Assembly (NCBI GenBank): GCA_015680685.1
Contig: MNCI01007673.1
Span: 6,830 to 70,829 of the forward strand
DNA from: Gnetum montanum
Lineage: Eukaryota; Streptophyta; Gnetopsida; Gnetales; Gnetaceae
Direction: 5' to 3'
Length of the DNA: 64,000 nt
Within the stretch, counting starts at the first letter, position 1. Each line of letters starts with the position of its first letter. The notes beneath the pieces are model-generated. The model was not told the origin of the DNA, did no database searches, and worked only from the letters and a program-made list of their open reading frames with translations. Positions 1-12,719 of this stretch are shown in pieces. The position numbers and the translations under genes are program-made.

Positions 1-1053
1 AGCCTGCGAACCGTGCAAGATGATCCCACGATCTTGGATCTGCTTCTTTCGCCTTAGGTAGTTTCTGTTTAGGACCGCCAGTGGTCGCTGATGGAGAAAG
101 TTGTGTCTTCCCCAACAGAACGACTACTCTTGTTGCCAATGCTCAAAGCGAACTGTGCTCTCTTTCTGCTGGAAGGTGATGCTATCAACAATTGCCAAAG
201 TCCTGCTCTCTCTATCTCTGCTCAAAGTGATAAGTGCTCCTATGCTCAGAAAAACTGCCCTTTTCCTCTTTGAATTGCCCACTACTGTATCTTTGTCAAC
301 TGGGGTATTTATAGGCTACGACGCCCTGTGGAAAAGGTGCAACCCTGATGACGTGTGTCCCGAATGTTTTGGGTACTGTTGGTCTGATCATTTTTGTGTC
401 AAACTTCATGACTACACATAATACGCTTATTTGTGTATTGTGCGTGTAAAGAACAGATGCGTGTCGAGTGTATTTCAACATTCTTTGGGTTATATTACGC
501 TCATTCACATTGTGTTGCATGCACAAGTGTAACATAACATGGAAGCCATGGATTTAAGTTGTTTTACGCTTGCTTACGCAGCCCCGCGTAATGAAGCGTA
601 AAACAATGTTTAGCTTGGTGGTGCAATACGCTACAATACGCTACGTTGCGTAATGGGCGTCTGATGAGCAATTGCACTTTCTTAGACTTTGCCTTTGACT
701 GTTTTGGAGCTCATTAGCGTAAACCTGGCCTTGAACAAAAGACTTAGCAAAATATACAAGAAGTCGCATATTACGCTACTCAAGCCTCTCCCTATGCCGA
801 AGTAACTAGCCTTCTGATGCCGGACTATGTTTAAACAGAATCACGCTAAGCGCCATTACGCTACGTCGCATGGTATACCATAAACAGAGAAAACATAGTA
901 AGATTAGGAATCTGCACAAGAAGTTGAAGACTTGATGCTATGTGCCTCTTGGTGTTGCTATGTCTTATTCTCCCTTCTGGAATTCTGACATGCGTCCTTT
1001 CCTGAATTGCGAATCTTTGCCTGAGGCCGACTCGCAATTTTCACGATGTTTCA
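1..1053 (-). mobile_element. LTR (left-truncated by window edge), element C
   Basis: The end AATTTTCACGATGTTTCA resembles the corresponding end of element A's LTR (GAATTTTGTGGTGTTTCA), so this is inferred to be an LTR of a related Ty3/gypsy element read on the minus strand. A minus-strand TATA box lies at 306-313. The segment is unusually CpG-rich for this window and carries about a dozen TACGC/GCGTA motifs between 420 and 880. Immediately after 1053 the sequence switches to a different LTR family, so element C probably inserted into that older LTR. Short frames here (for example 101-421) look like LTR sequence, not genes. The other LTR end and the internal region lie outside the window. Confidence 0.5.
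306..313 (-). promoter_or_regulatory. TATA box of LTR C
   Basis: The minus strand reads CCTATAAATACCCC, a near-consensus plant TATA box. Transcription would run toward the window start, consistent with the minus-strand orientation deduced from the LTR end at 1053. Confidence 0.5.
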
Positions 1054-2030
1054 GTGAGGTACCTCTACATTCAACCATACGAATATGAGCATTCACGTAT
1101 GATCCAATTGAATTCCAAAAATGGACTAGTTGTGGCATCTAGATAGTTACACGTTGATCGCAGTTCACTATCTTCCCACCTAGACTAGTATTTTCTTTGT
1201 CATGTATGATTTAGTCTAGAGTGAGGTGTATGATATGTTTTCTATCACTATGCTACTCCTAAGGACAATCAAGAATAACTTTGATTAAGCTAATGAGAAA
1301 TATGGGAAGAGAATTTTAGCTAGCCTAAGTGTGATGATCATTTGTCCTTAATCTTCCATACACATCTTGGACTTTGTGTACTACTTCTAGGATTACCATG
1401 TGCATGTTACTTAAGCAATCCTAGATACACTACTGGGATACCAAGTAGTCCCACTTCAATGCTTGTGATTAAGTTGTACTCATTCTATGTTTAAGAATAG
1501 GTATAGTAGATGAAGGTAAAGGAATATTAATTAAGAGGACAATAAATAAAAATAATAGTTAATTAATTAAAACTAAGTGAATGCTACAATGATGAAGTAA
1601 TCTTGATCTTTATTGCTGGTCATGCATGTGTCCAAGTACATCACACTCAAATAAAGGTTCTATACAATTACAATCATCACATTGTGGGCATGCACTAGGG
1701 AAAGAATTGAGATGAGCTAAAAAAAACAAAAAGACTCTACTTCTATCCTTACTTACTCCCCCCTTCCTGTTCACCTAAATGTGGTATTTCTAGGCTTACA
1801 TAGGAACCACGATATCATGTATTCGATATTGTTATCCAAGCTACAACATCATGTACTCGATATTGAGGGTCCGATATCAAGGGTCTAATATCAAGGGTCC
1901 AATATCAAGGGTCTAATATCAGGGGTCCAATATTAGGGGTCTAATATCAAAGGTTCGATATCAGAGGTCTGATATCAAGGGTTCGATATTAGAGGTTCAA
2001 TATCAGCACTTGATAGAGCATGATTCATCA
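1054..2030 (-). mobile_element. Relic LTR of the element-B family
   Basis: From 1056 the sequence parallels the two LTRs of element B: GAGGTACCTCTACATTCAA, then GGACTAGTTGTGG, CTTCCCACCTAGACTAGT and TTTAGTCTAGAGTGAGG in the same order. It ends with the family terminus TGATTCATCA at 2030. It is clearly more diverged than the element-B pair and has an expanded 14-bp minisatellite near its end. The start is missing, probably interrupted by LTR C. No target-site duplication can be assigned. Orientation is taken from element B. Confidence 0.6.
1867..2006 (+). repeat. Minisatellite, 10 x 14 bp
   Basis: Ten consecutive 14-bp units with consensus GGGTCYAATATCAA run without indels from 1867 to 2006. 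Units vary mainly at GGGTCC/GGGTCT and ATATCAA/ATATTAG. The array sits just inside the LTR terminus. The two element-B LTRs carry only a few irregular related units (CTAACATTG) at the equivalent place. Confidence 0.9.
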
Positions 2031-3390
2031 ACTACCAAAAAAACCATCATAAAAAATGCATGCATGAGCATGGTCTGGGCTATTCTGGCCCTTGCATAGG
2101 CCATGCTAACTCCATTTTGGGCCTTGCCAACTTTGTTTTAGATTGCATAGGCCCTGTTGATGGGTCGTGTTAACCTTGTTTTGGGCTACGTAGGTCATAT
2201 TGAAGGGTAACACAAGCCCAAAGAAGGGTCACATGAGCCCTTGAAAGGTTAATGTAGGCCCAAGAAAGGGTCACATGAGGCTTACAAAGGGCCATGTAGG
2301 TCTAACTGAGCTACCACTCCACACACCTCCCCTAGAAAATGCACTGCTACTTCACACTCCTACAGTAATGCCTGTAGTTGCCCATCAGCCAAGTCCATTG
2401 ACAGTACTGCCTCCACTTCTACCTTGGTCCTCCATAGCCCCATTGTAGAAAAATGCTACATAATAGACACCTCCTTGCATAGCACTCTCCAAGGTTGATC
2501 TTTAGATGGACACAATGTAGGTCCTCAAATATTGATATGCTACTCATGTCACTCACTCTACCCTAAATGCCATCGCTAGCATGCCACGATGGCTATCACT
2601 ACCATTGTCCCTGCCATGCAGCAAAAAATTCTTAGTCAATAGATAGAAGATTTAGATTTTCTGTCAATAGATGAAAATTTTTAAATTCTAATTGATAAAA
2701 AATTGAAAATTTCTATCATCAAGTGATTAGTTTAAAATCTAGAATGAAGAAAAAAAAATTTAAAAAAATTTGATGAGTTGGTAGCATGTGAGATAAGAAT
2801 TTTGTAATTAAATGTGCTCATTCTGAAGTAGTACTAGGATAGGTGACCTCTTAGGAATTCTCATTTTTCACACTATAAGGTTCTACACTCTAGAAGTCAT
2901 AACTTTTGATTTTGGAAGCCTTTTTAGATGAATGAAGAGTCATTTTCTATAGATTTTCGCGTTTTGAACCTAATGGTAAAGTTAGATCCATCTTAGGGAA
3001 CCTCAAAAATTAACTATCACTCCTTGTGCATATAGCACCTTAAGAGCCTCAAAAATTTAATTTTAGCACAACTCAAGCATACAATGTCCTTTTTCAACAT
3101 ATGAATAGTCATTTCCAAAAAAATTTACCCTTTTGACCTCAATGGTGAGGTCAGATTTATCATTGAAGTACCTGATAATTCAATGATATTATGAAACTAT
3201 GCCTTAAAAGTCAATAATGTAAGGATAACTAATCATGCTATTGGGAAAACAGCCTTTGCAAATAGCCTTAAAATCACTATGACATGTCATTAGTTATAGT
3301 GTTAGAGTTAGTGTTCTAATAGGGGTAGAAAGGCCATTAATATTTTTAGTAGTTAATATTATGAAAATTAGATAATATAGCTAAATATTA
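2031..3390. other. No gene recognised; GGCC-rich degenerate repeats
   Basis: 2070-2310 consists of loosely repeated phrases such as GGGCCTTGC, AAGGGTCACATGAG and GCATAGGCC. The remainder is AT-rich with stops in all frames. I see no coding region or LTR boundary here. Confidence 0.6.
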
Positions 3391-5065
3391 CCAAATTTAG
3401 TTGGAGAATCAGTTGATGAAATAGAATGGTTTTCAATGGTGAAAAGATGGTATATTAATTTTCCTTGAAATCAAAAACATATGGCAAAATAGCATGGAGA
3501 CTCAAAATCTCATTTCGACAAGGTGTATAATACCCATGAAGAGAAATGATTCAAAATAGAATCCAAGAATTAGAATAAAATCTGCAACATACATGCTTAC
3601 AAGATCTTTAGTGAGTAAGAAACAACATATGTTATGTCCACCATGGGCCTTGGATTAACATGAATATCAATAGCCACACATTTTAGTAGAGTGACAAGAT
3701 TTGGATGCTGATGTTTTATGCCTACAATAAGTCTTTTCATGGAAATTTCTATACCAATTCCAACCAAACTTGGAAAATATGGGACACAGAGATATTTATA
3801 AGAAAAAAGATTCATGTGGAAGTTTTTCTTTTGAGACATATAGATTAACCTACTACAGAAATTTTATAAAGAAGCCAATCTTGAATTAGTATAAAGATTC
3901 AAATGAAGTTTAGAAAATATGATTTTTGAAATTTCTAAATTTTGAATCATGGAAAAGAAAAAACATTCAAGATTTCAAAAATATCACATAGCCTTGAAAA
4001 TTATTATAAAAGTCCATCTATTAGGAAGATGTGTATGTATAGTCAACATACATTTAATTGCCAAATCAACATGTTTAGATGTTAGACTATGTCAAGGAGC
4101 ATACTTGATTAAGAAAATAGAAGAAAGTTTTAGGAATAATTTATTCCTAAGTTATACTAATCCAATTCCATTTACTCTTTTTGAAGACTTCAATGCAAAA
4201 GTTTGAAATAGTGTCTATTAATTCTTAAAATATGGATATCTAAACGAATCCTTGGAAGATGAACCTAATTTGAAGAAGATGTTTCCATCAATTCAACATG
4301 AAATTTCATTGGCAAGTGCATATTTTTCTTACTTTGAATCTTCAATAGATAAATCAAATTCCAGAATTCAAGAACAAATGATGTTGATGGATAGTACTCA
4401 TCAAGAACCATAGTTTACCAATTACTTTGCTATGATTAATGAGGATGGATCAACAACATTCTTCATTGAGACTTTAGATTATATTTGGTACAATGTCTAA
4501 TTCCTTCAAGTTATCAAATTACTAGAGTTAATTTTTAAAGAAGAAGTGGAGAAGAAACAAGATCAAGCTTTGCCATCCTGAACAAGACCATTTGATCATA
4601 TACCACTTATGGTAGAATTACAATTACTCCCATTAGTTCATAAGATTGATCAAGATTAAGAAGCATCTCATCCTTACTTTTATTTATAATCTTATTATTT
4701 TCTTCATTGTTCAATTTATATTTCAATTAGATTAGTAGAATATCTAACGTAATGGAAAATTGGAAATAAAGAATTTGCCCTACCTTCACTTGGTAACCAT
4801 ATACAAGTAGCACTTTGTGTGATCCTGGTTAGAACTGGTGATTGGTGGTTGGTAGATCTTTAATTCACATATTTTCATTATCTTATAAAATAAGGTAAGT
4901 ATTAAGAAAGTAATATTTAAAACTCATATATAATTTTCTCACATATATATTTTTTGTAGAATAAGCAAGAAACAACTTCAGGTCCAAAGGAGAAATTAAA
5001 TTATTGCAGCATAGGATCATAATAGAAGCATTGGAGCTAGAGAAAGATAGTGAATGTGAACTCAT
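3391..5065 (+). pseudogene. Decayed plus-strand ORF of a retroelement, unrecognised domain
   Basis: One reading frame stays interpretable from 3949 to about 4860 if TAA/TAG/TGA stops are ignored. Its only uninterrupted part is 85 codons at 3949-4206. It lies directly upstream of a polypurine tract and an LTR start, so it should be the 3' part of an LTR retrotransposon (integrase C terminus or an extra ORF). I could not match it to any gag, protease, RT, RNase H, integrase, envelope or movement-protein motif. The minus-strand frame at 3597-3839 is probably a shadow. Confidence 0.35.
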
Positions 5066-5084
5066 TCAAGGACAAATAGAACCT

Positions 5085-5097
5085 AAAGGGGGTAGAT
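5085..5097 (+). promoter_or_regulatory. Polypurine tract
   Basis: AAAGGGGGTAGAT is followed immediately by TGTAATG, the pattern of a plus-strand PPT abutting a 3' LTR. Confidence 0.6.
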
Positions 5098-5690
5098 TGT
5101 AATGTATCCATTTCCAAATGATGTTTTTACATAACGAAGATAGTGCCTCTTCATAACAAGTGTTATCATTATCTTAACAAGACCCAAAAGGGTAGTTGTA
5201 ATTGAGACTTGAAATGGCACATTTTAATAATAGATGTGTCTCTTGAGGTAACCTTTGGGCGTTTGACCTAAGAAATTTATGCCTAGGCTTAGAGGTCATG
5301 TTGGCGTGAAGGGACAAAGCTAGTACAAGAAAGTCACAGGAATTGGATGAAGTAGGATAGGAAGAGGGTTGGCCATCCCTTCTAACTAGTAATAGGCCTA
5401 ACCATCACAGTACTATTGGATTGCCTCTAAGGGATAGATGTTGAAGGAAGAAAACCCTAAGGAACACTCTTAGAGAATGATCCATAAATGCTATTCCATA
5501 TCAATAAAGCATTCTTTTCTTTTTCTTTCTGCATTTTCCTTATTATTTTCTATACGCATAATGTTGAATGTTACATATATTTAATGTTTGGTATATTTTC
5601 TTCTTACACATAATATCTACTATAGTGTATATTTGACGTTTTCCATGACATCTGGGGATGAGTTGTCACAAACATAATGCTATCTTCTTG
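5098..5690 (+). mobile_element. 3' LTR of a plus-strand element (right end uncertain)
   Basis: The segment starts with TG directly after the PPT. An AATAAA poly(A) signal at 5503-5508 is followed by T-rich sequence, as expected for an R/U5 region. The right boundary was not proven; a CA around 5670-5690 is a guess. The paired 5' LTR is not in the window. Confidence 0.45.
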
Positions 5691-7877
5691 CTTAGGAAAA
5701 TTAAACATGTATGCATTAGTAGATAAATATGATTCACATTCAATTCCCTAAGTATCCATAGATACTTTTGGAGTGGTTATATAAGGGCATTAAGGATAGA
5801 ATCATAATTTTAAAATAATCCATTTGTATAACTCTTGTGTATTTCAATTCATGATCAATTCCACATTATCTTGTTCATTCAAAACCTTTGTTCAACTTCC
5901 AATATCATTATAATAAACCTCAACTAATAATACATCCATTTTCATTAAATATAATTCTCCTTAGCATATATTTATCCTTGTTAAAAGACCTAGTTATTCA
6001 TAATTTTTAATCATTTTTAGGCTAATTAACCAATATTCAATAATTATTCTTTGGACAAGCACCCATTAGAAAGCATTAGGATGGTTTAGAAGTTAAGATA
6101 CATCATTATTTTTCAAAAAATAAATAAATAAAGAAAACATCAAAATTTTTCAAGGATGATACAATATCACATTGGGTATGATTGCATGTATGATATTGCA
6201 TATATAAACCTTATATATATATGCATAGCTATTAGCCAGTTTGACATATTCTTCTCAAACACATAAGGAGTTAACATCATTTTGATGCCAAAGAAACTTC
6301 TAAAAAACATACCTTCTATACCATGCCTTCAATTACATTGTTCAATCTTGAAAATTTTACAAATACTACTTAAATTGATTAATTTTCTTGATTTATAAAG
6401 GATAAGTATATTAATTTTCAAGTGACAATACTACAACCCTAATAATTTTTAAATTCAATTTTCATTGCATCATTTATTTTTCAATTAATTTCTAATGATT
6501 ATTTATTTTTGAAGTAATAAGTGCCAAAAATTTGTAATTTTCATATTGAAAACATTTATGTCTTGAATTTATTACAAAAAAATGAAAATTTTTAATTTTT
6601 AATCCTTAATTTGGATTATTTGCACAAAATAATGAATTCCACAACCTCATGATTTTGGCTATGACTTTTTTTCTTCCTTTTTCATTAGAATTAAATTAGT
6701 GATTTTCATAAAAATGATAGATTTTATAATTCGATAATCATGATTACACACCAAATTAACTTTTATTTGTAATTGTAGTTAAAACCAAAAATCCTAGAAA
6801 GGATTACAATAAGAAAATTTTTATAGAATGTTTTGGCATTTGTAAAATACTCCTAATGATTGTACATAATCCCAAAGTAAATTCCTAAACTTGAAGATCC
6901 ATCAGAACCTTGTGAGAAAAGATCTAGAAGAAAGAGGGGTAGATGTAGAGGGAGAAATTAGCAACAAGTAGACAAATAAGAAGAAAAATTCTATTCCATC
7001 CAACAACCCATATCATAGACATGGCAATTTGCATAGTCAAAAGCTTTAACATCACTATCCTTAAACTAAGCAAGTAGCTAATCCTTTGTAAGGATTTTAT
7101 AATAGAATTTATAGATAATTATATCATATCTATAGTTATTATAGAAATGAATTTTGAACTATTCTTAGTCTTTTCACTAATAGAAGCACAAGAATAGTTG
7201 CAAGTATTATCATTGTGACCAATAATTTTCACAAATGATAGTTGGTATCTATGGGAGACATATCAATTTTTTCACAATAAATAACATGATGCCAGTATGA
7301 AAATAGAAGGGATCAAATTTTTATTTATATTCAATAGATTTCATTGCTAGAGCACTGAATCTTCCTAACATAGACACTACCACAGCTCAAATCTCCATAT
7401 GTTTGGACATAGACACTAGAAATGTTTTGTTGGAGAGATCATATGGAATCAAGGAGGAGTATAATGAGATGTTACTTGCAGAGAAGATTAAACTTAATAT
7501 GTATCATATCTACTCCATGATGTATTTAAATAGGATCTCAGCATATTTTTCTAGGATGAGTATCATTCTCAGTGGAAAATATTAGATAAATATGGCCCAC
7601 TTAGTTTTCATAGAAACACAAAGAAGATTTGAGGGAAAGTAATAAAGAAAACTAAATATTTCTATTTTCTTATTTGATAAGAAAATTATGCATGCAAGCT
7701 AGTATTCTAGGATATACTAGCAATACATAAAGAAACTCACAGCATGCTCTAGTTGCAAAGATATCCAACATGATGTTAACAAAAAATGAACCTGTTGAGA
7801 AAACACTGAGCATTGAAGTTGCAACAACATCAACACTTGCAAGCAACATAGTAGTCATAGAAATTGAACAAGTAGTA
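5691..7877. other. AT-rich region without a recognisable gene
   Basis: The stretch is AT-rich. The longest frames (7403-7585 and 7770-7970, plus) show no motif I know; they may be fragments of an old gag or leader. 7873-7877 (TAGTA) is the probable left target-site duplicate of the following solo LTR. Confidence 0.5.
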
Positions 7878-9883
7878 TGTTACACCCCATCCAAAGATAG
7901 TAGGTATGGTCATACACTTATGATTTATACATTACATGTGAAGTCCAGTGAGTTGTTGGGAACAAGTTAATGTATTTTATATGTTATAAGGCTTCATCTT
8001 TATGTTACGATTATGATGTCTTTACATGCTTAACTAACATGATTATGTACACTAGCCCTCTATGATGTGTTAGATAGGTGATGTTGTTGGTAAGGGTGTT
8101 GGATTGGGGTACCAGAGCACCTATCTAGTATGTCTTTATGCTTTATGTGTGATTTTGGTATTTATGAATTTTCATGATAGCACTATGTTGTGTGATGTTT
8201 GGGTGTGATTCTAGAATGTGAATGTGTAGCATGTTTGATAAGGATTTCATAGGTTCAAATGAAATTGAATTTGGAGTCCCAATGTGATTGTTATGTGCTT
8301 TTGAAATGTAAGGTAATAATTGGAAAGGGAATAAATGAAATAAACTTATGAAAAAAATAATAAAACTTAAAAAAAAAATTCAAAATGTTGCACGCAATGT
8401 GCAAAAAGGAAGTAGCTTGTGCATAGTTAGTTTTTCCTTTAACAAAAACAAACACATATGCAAAAAGCATATGATGGAAAAAAAAAACATAGTTTATAAT
8501 GTTTACCATTGTTCTTTTTCTACCACCACCCATAAGAATTGGGCTGTTTCATTCTCTCTCTTTTTCTGTTTTTTGGCTATTTCATTCTCTCTTTTTTTCT
8601 GTTCACAAAAAAAATGAGGGTTATGTTTATTCTCTTCTCTTTTCCTCCATTTTCTTTTGTTTTCCTTCTTTTTTCTTGTGGGAATTTTAAGTTTTGTGGA
8701 TGGTTTTTGCTTACTCTAAACATGGATTGGGGATTGTTGCAGTCACATCTATGTGGGTGCAAAATTTTTTTTGGAGAAAAATAAAGTCCTACTAGATTTG
8801 TAAGGATTTTCTATGTGTTTTGACCTTATTGCCAACAATTTTAATTGGTGGATTGTCTTTACCTTTTCCCTGTATTTTTGTGCTAGATTAGTGTATATGA
8901 TTATGCGATGTGGGCATGTGGGGTGGATAGCTCAAGTATTAAGCTTGGACATGTTATTTTGTCTATTCATTGGAATTGTCCAATTTTGGTTACAAATTTT
9001 GTACATGCGATGTATGGGATGATGTGGACTTGTAGAATAGGATATGTGGTGTTGATGAGACTCTTATGATTGGAATATGATATTTGTGGGGCCTATTGGG
9101 ATGCAAGCATTTTTGGGGGCTCTAATCCTTCCTAATGGTAATTAAATATTATTTAAGTATTATTTTATTAATAAAATTTTTAATGTGCATAACTTTGCTT
9201 TTAGGAGTCTAATTTAGGTAAAATTAGTGTTGTTGGGATCATTTTGGAAAGTACTTTCTAATCGTGGGAGTAGTTTTCTATTTGGGCATATATCATTTTG
9301 AAGGTTATTATAGTGGTCATTTGTCTGGAATTATTTTCTCATAACAAGGTATTCATGTTGTTTTGATGAATCATGGTATTATTTTTCATGTAATGATTAT
9401 AATTGATAGGGGTGAATATGTGTGGTTATGTTTGTTTGGGTGTGTTGTGCTTATGACATGTGTTGGCTTAAGCTAGTCAAATTGTGTATATGTTTTCGTG
9501 ATGACACTTATGATGGTTGTTTGTGGGTGGTGCTAACATGAGGGTGTGGATAAATTGATGATGAGGCACCCTGGAGGTAGTATGGATTGACCCCCACTAT
9601 GACACATTAGTGAGGCTTCTATCTCAGACCTCTTCCTAAGAATGAGAGAGCATAGGTAGGTTTGTATCTACAGCTAGTATGTGGCATAACTATGTTCATC
9701 CCTATTGCTAGTCCTCCAAAAGGATAATGGTTGTAGGTCATAGGTTGATAGACTCTAGCACTAGTTAGATAAATAAAAGACTAATAAAAAACCTGCAAGC
9801 AATGGCTATTATGAGTACTCATGGCAATGTTTCACATGTTACACTAAGCACAGATATGCTAGTGATCACATGGGCTATGTATA

Positions 9884-10738
9884 TGATGAGCAACAATGTA
9901 TTCCTATGCTTAGCCATAAAAATCACAAGCATTCATGCACAATCCAGTCAAATTCCATGGATGGGNACCATAAAAATCACAAGCATTCATACACAATCCA
10001 GTCAAATTCCATGGATGGGACTAGTTGTGGTATCTAGATCACCATGCCATGATCGTAGTTCACTATCTTCCCACTTGGACTAGTGGTAGCTTTGTCATGT
10101 ATNACTACAATAAAAATGAAAGGTAAAGTAATTTAAGATCTAATTCATCNACAATAAAAATGAAAGGTAAAGTAATTTAAGATCTAATTCATCTACTGCC
10201 TAGCTAGCCTAACACAAGTAACTACCCCACTTTCCTAGACACATCTTGAACACATATAGTGCTACTGGGCTACCAAATATTAAGTGTTTCTAGGTTACCA
10301 AGTACTCTATGTATGCTCAAAGTGGTCATGCTTGTGTTCATTAACAACTAGAAATTAATTGCTTAATTGAATTATAGTAAAGTAAAGTGCATTAAAAGAA
10401 ACATTAATCTATTCTCAGTGTTGCAAGGATTGTCAAAAGAGTTCATTTTTATTCCTGTCACACTCTTGTGCTTAGGTACATCAATGTTTGAACAAAGAAT
10501 CATACACACTTAGACTCCTTCTACAAGCACTCAAAAAATATTCTAACTCTAGAAAGAATAAACTACAAGAGCTTCACTACTTTGACTAAAAACTATAAAA
10601 AACTCATGCCAAATAAGGAGCCCAGACACTACATTTATAGGCCAGCATATGCCCTTCAATGTCAAATACCTAACATTGCATCTGGACCCTAACATTGGAT
10701 ACCTAACATCGAAGTAGATGAAACAATGTGATTCATCA
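9884..10738 (-). repeat. 3' LTR of element B
   Basis: It pairs with 15343-16124 over its whole length. It contains three single-N assembly joins (9966, 10103, 10150) that duplicate 52 and 43 bp and omit a block of about 60 bp present in the other LTR. Confidence 0.85.
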
Positions 10739-10747
10739 TACCCCCAT
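10739..10747 (-). promoter_or_regulatory. Polypurine tract of element B
   Basis: The minus strand reads CATGGGGGTA immediately before the LTR terminus TGATGAATC. Confidence 0.6.
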
Positions 10748-11773
10748 GACAAAATGAAAACTCATCCTTAGATGAAGAAGAGAAAGAACAAGTTCTTTAC
10801 AAAATATTGGGAAGGTATGAGATTATTGACTAACATACAAACTGACTTAGATGGAACAAATAGACTCTGAGTAGCCAACCGTACGAAGTTACAATATTTA
10901 CAAAATTGGATGTTCATGATAAGAGAAGTGAGCACCTAGGATAAAAACTGACATCCAATGCCTCTTGGCAATTGAAGAGTGAGAGAGAAGATCCAACAAT
11001 CATGAATGGTTTGCATCATGTGATACTGTCGCATCATCCTTGGTGAAGATAGTCCCACTTCAAGTCCATACTTCCCACTATAATCACAAAAGAATTGTAA
11101 ATTACTATGCAATGTGTAACACATAGTTGTTAAATGCCTTATCTCGTCAGTGGTCACACTTGGCTAAGTTTTGATGATTGTGGTAGAATGATTCCTTTAG
11201 TAGTGTTAGTAGGAAGGCTGACAAATAGGGTAAAATAGATAAGTGGTCCATTAAATTTGAAAAAGTTTCACATAAGAAAATACTTAAAGAGGGTGTAAGA
11301 ATTCACAACAATAAAAAGGAAAGTTACTTAAAAATGTTGTGAAGATGTACACAAATAGATGTCATTGATGAGGTAAATAAAAGGATTTGATTGTAAGAGT
11401 GTCTAAGGGTAAAGAACTTAACTAACCCAACCAAAATATATGCAAGAGGATCCTCCCCAAAGCAAGCACAGGCCTTTTATGCCCTTGCATAACTTCAAAC
11501 CAAAGAGTTTGTGGGCTCTGTGGATGATTAATGGTTACAAAAGGTTAAGTACAAAAACCCAAAAGAAACTAACTAATAATTCTAACACATGAAACCAAGA
11601 CATCGAACAAGAACATGAAACCAATAGTGAGGTGAGATATGAAAAGCATAGATGGATGAGAGAGAGTGGAATGGAGTTCCTGATTAATCTCACATGAAGT
11701 CCCTTATCGCTTTTGTGGTCAAATGACTTGATAGGATCCATCCTTAGTTTAGAAAAAAACTAACCATGTTCAA

Positions 11774-11985
11774 TGACTTCACATCATCATTCTAAGACCA
11801 ATCCATCCCCTAAGACATAGGAGTTCTCCCACAGAACAACCACCATTTCCTATTAGAGAAGAAAAGAGAAGTAGAAAGTGACTTCACATCATCATTCTAA
11901 GACCAATCCATCCCCTAAGACATAGGAGTGCTCCCACAGAACAACCACCATTTCCTATTAGAGAAGAAAAGAGAAGTAGAAAGTG
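11774..11985. repeat. Tandem duplication, 2 x 105 bp
   Basis: Two nearly identical 105-bp units (starting TGACTTCACATCATCATTCT) lie head to tail inside element B; I see one difference (AGTTCTCC versus AGTGCTCC). It may be a true recent duplication or an assembly artefact, but there is no N at the junction. Confidence 0.85.
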
Positions 11986-12719
11986 ATGAAAGGCCTTAGT
12001 TAGAGGGCACTAGTCCCATAACTAGTTCTTTTAGCTTGTTTATTTTGTCTAAGGGGTGTTCTTTGAATTTCCATCATTCTTTTTATGATGAGAACCACAC
12101 CATGTAAAGACTTATTCAACTTCCTTTTATTGGTTGACATGGTATGATAAGAAATCCATGAAAACACACATGCACCCAGAAAAATACAAAGGCACAAAGA
12201 ATATTGAATCCATTTGAAGTTACACTCTATTCAAACCTTTGAATCCTTTTCAATTCTAGAAACTATCAAAGTCATAAGTTTGTTAAAGTTTCATTAATGA
12301 AAAAGGGACTACATGTTTCCAGAACAAGGAAAGCCATAGAGTTTGTGGATGGGTGGATGCTGTGGACTCACTACTTGTTGCATGAAAAAGAAACCATGTC
12401 TTAATCATCCATAACAAAATTCAAAGCTAGAATCAAAATACCAACAATCAAATAACAAAAATATTACATACCACTATCAGTCAATGCATTACCATTGTAC
12501 TTGGCACTTATTAACAAAAAGTTAGAAAATCACATCAAAATAAAAGAAAATATAAAAGAAGGTGTAAAACATTCAAGAAATAGCAAATGTACTCATGATG
12601 GTATAAAATAGAAATTAGAAAAGATTAATAACATGAAAAAAAGAAGATGTAAAATATAGAATGTGAAAAATGAAATGTTATAAAATAAAAAGATGAAAAA
12701 CACTTAAGAATCCTAAAGA

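Noticed and set aside
3391-5065. Possible endogenous pararetrovirus segment.
   Set aside because: No movement-protein, coat-protein, protease or RT motif is visible; PPT plus LTR indicates an LTR retrotransposon.
8340-8790. Cluster of overlapping small ORFs on both strands.
   Set aside because: They come from poly-A and CT-rich low-complexity sequence inside the solo LTR.
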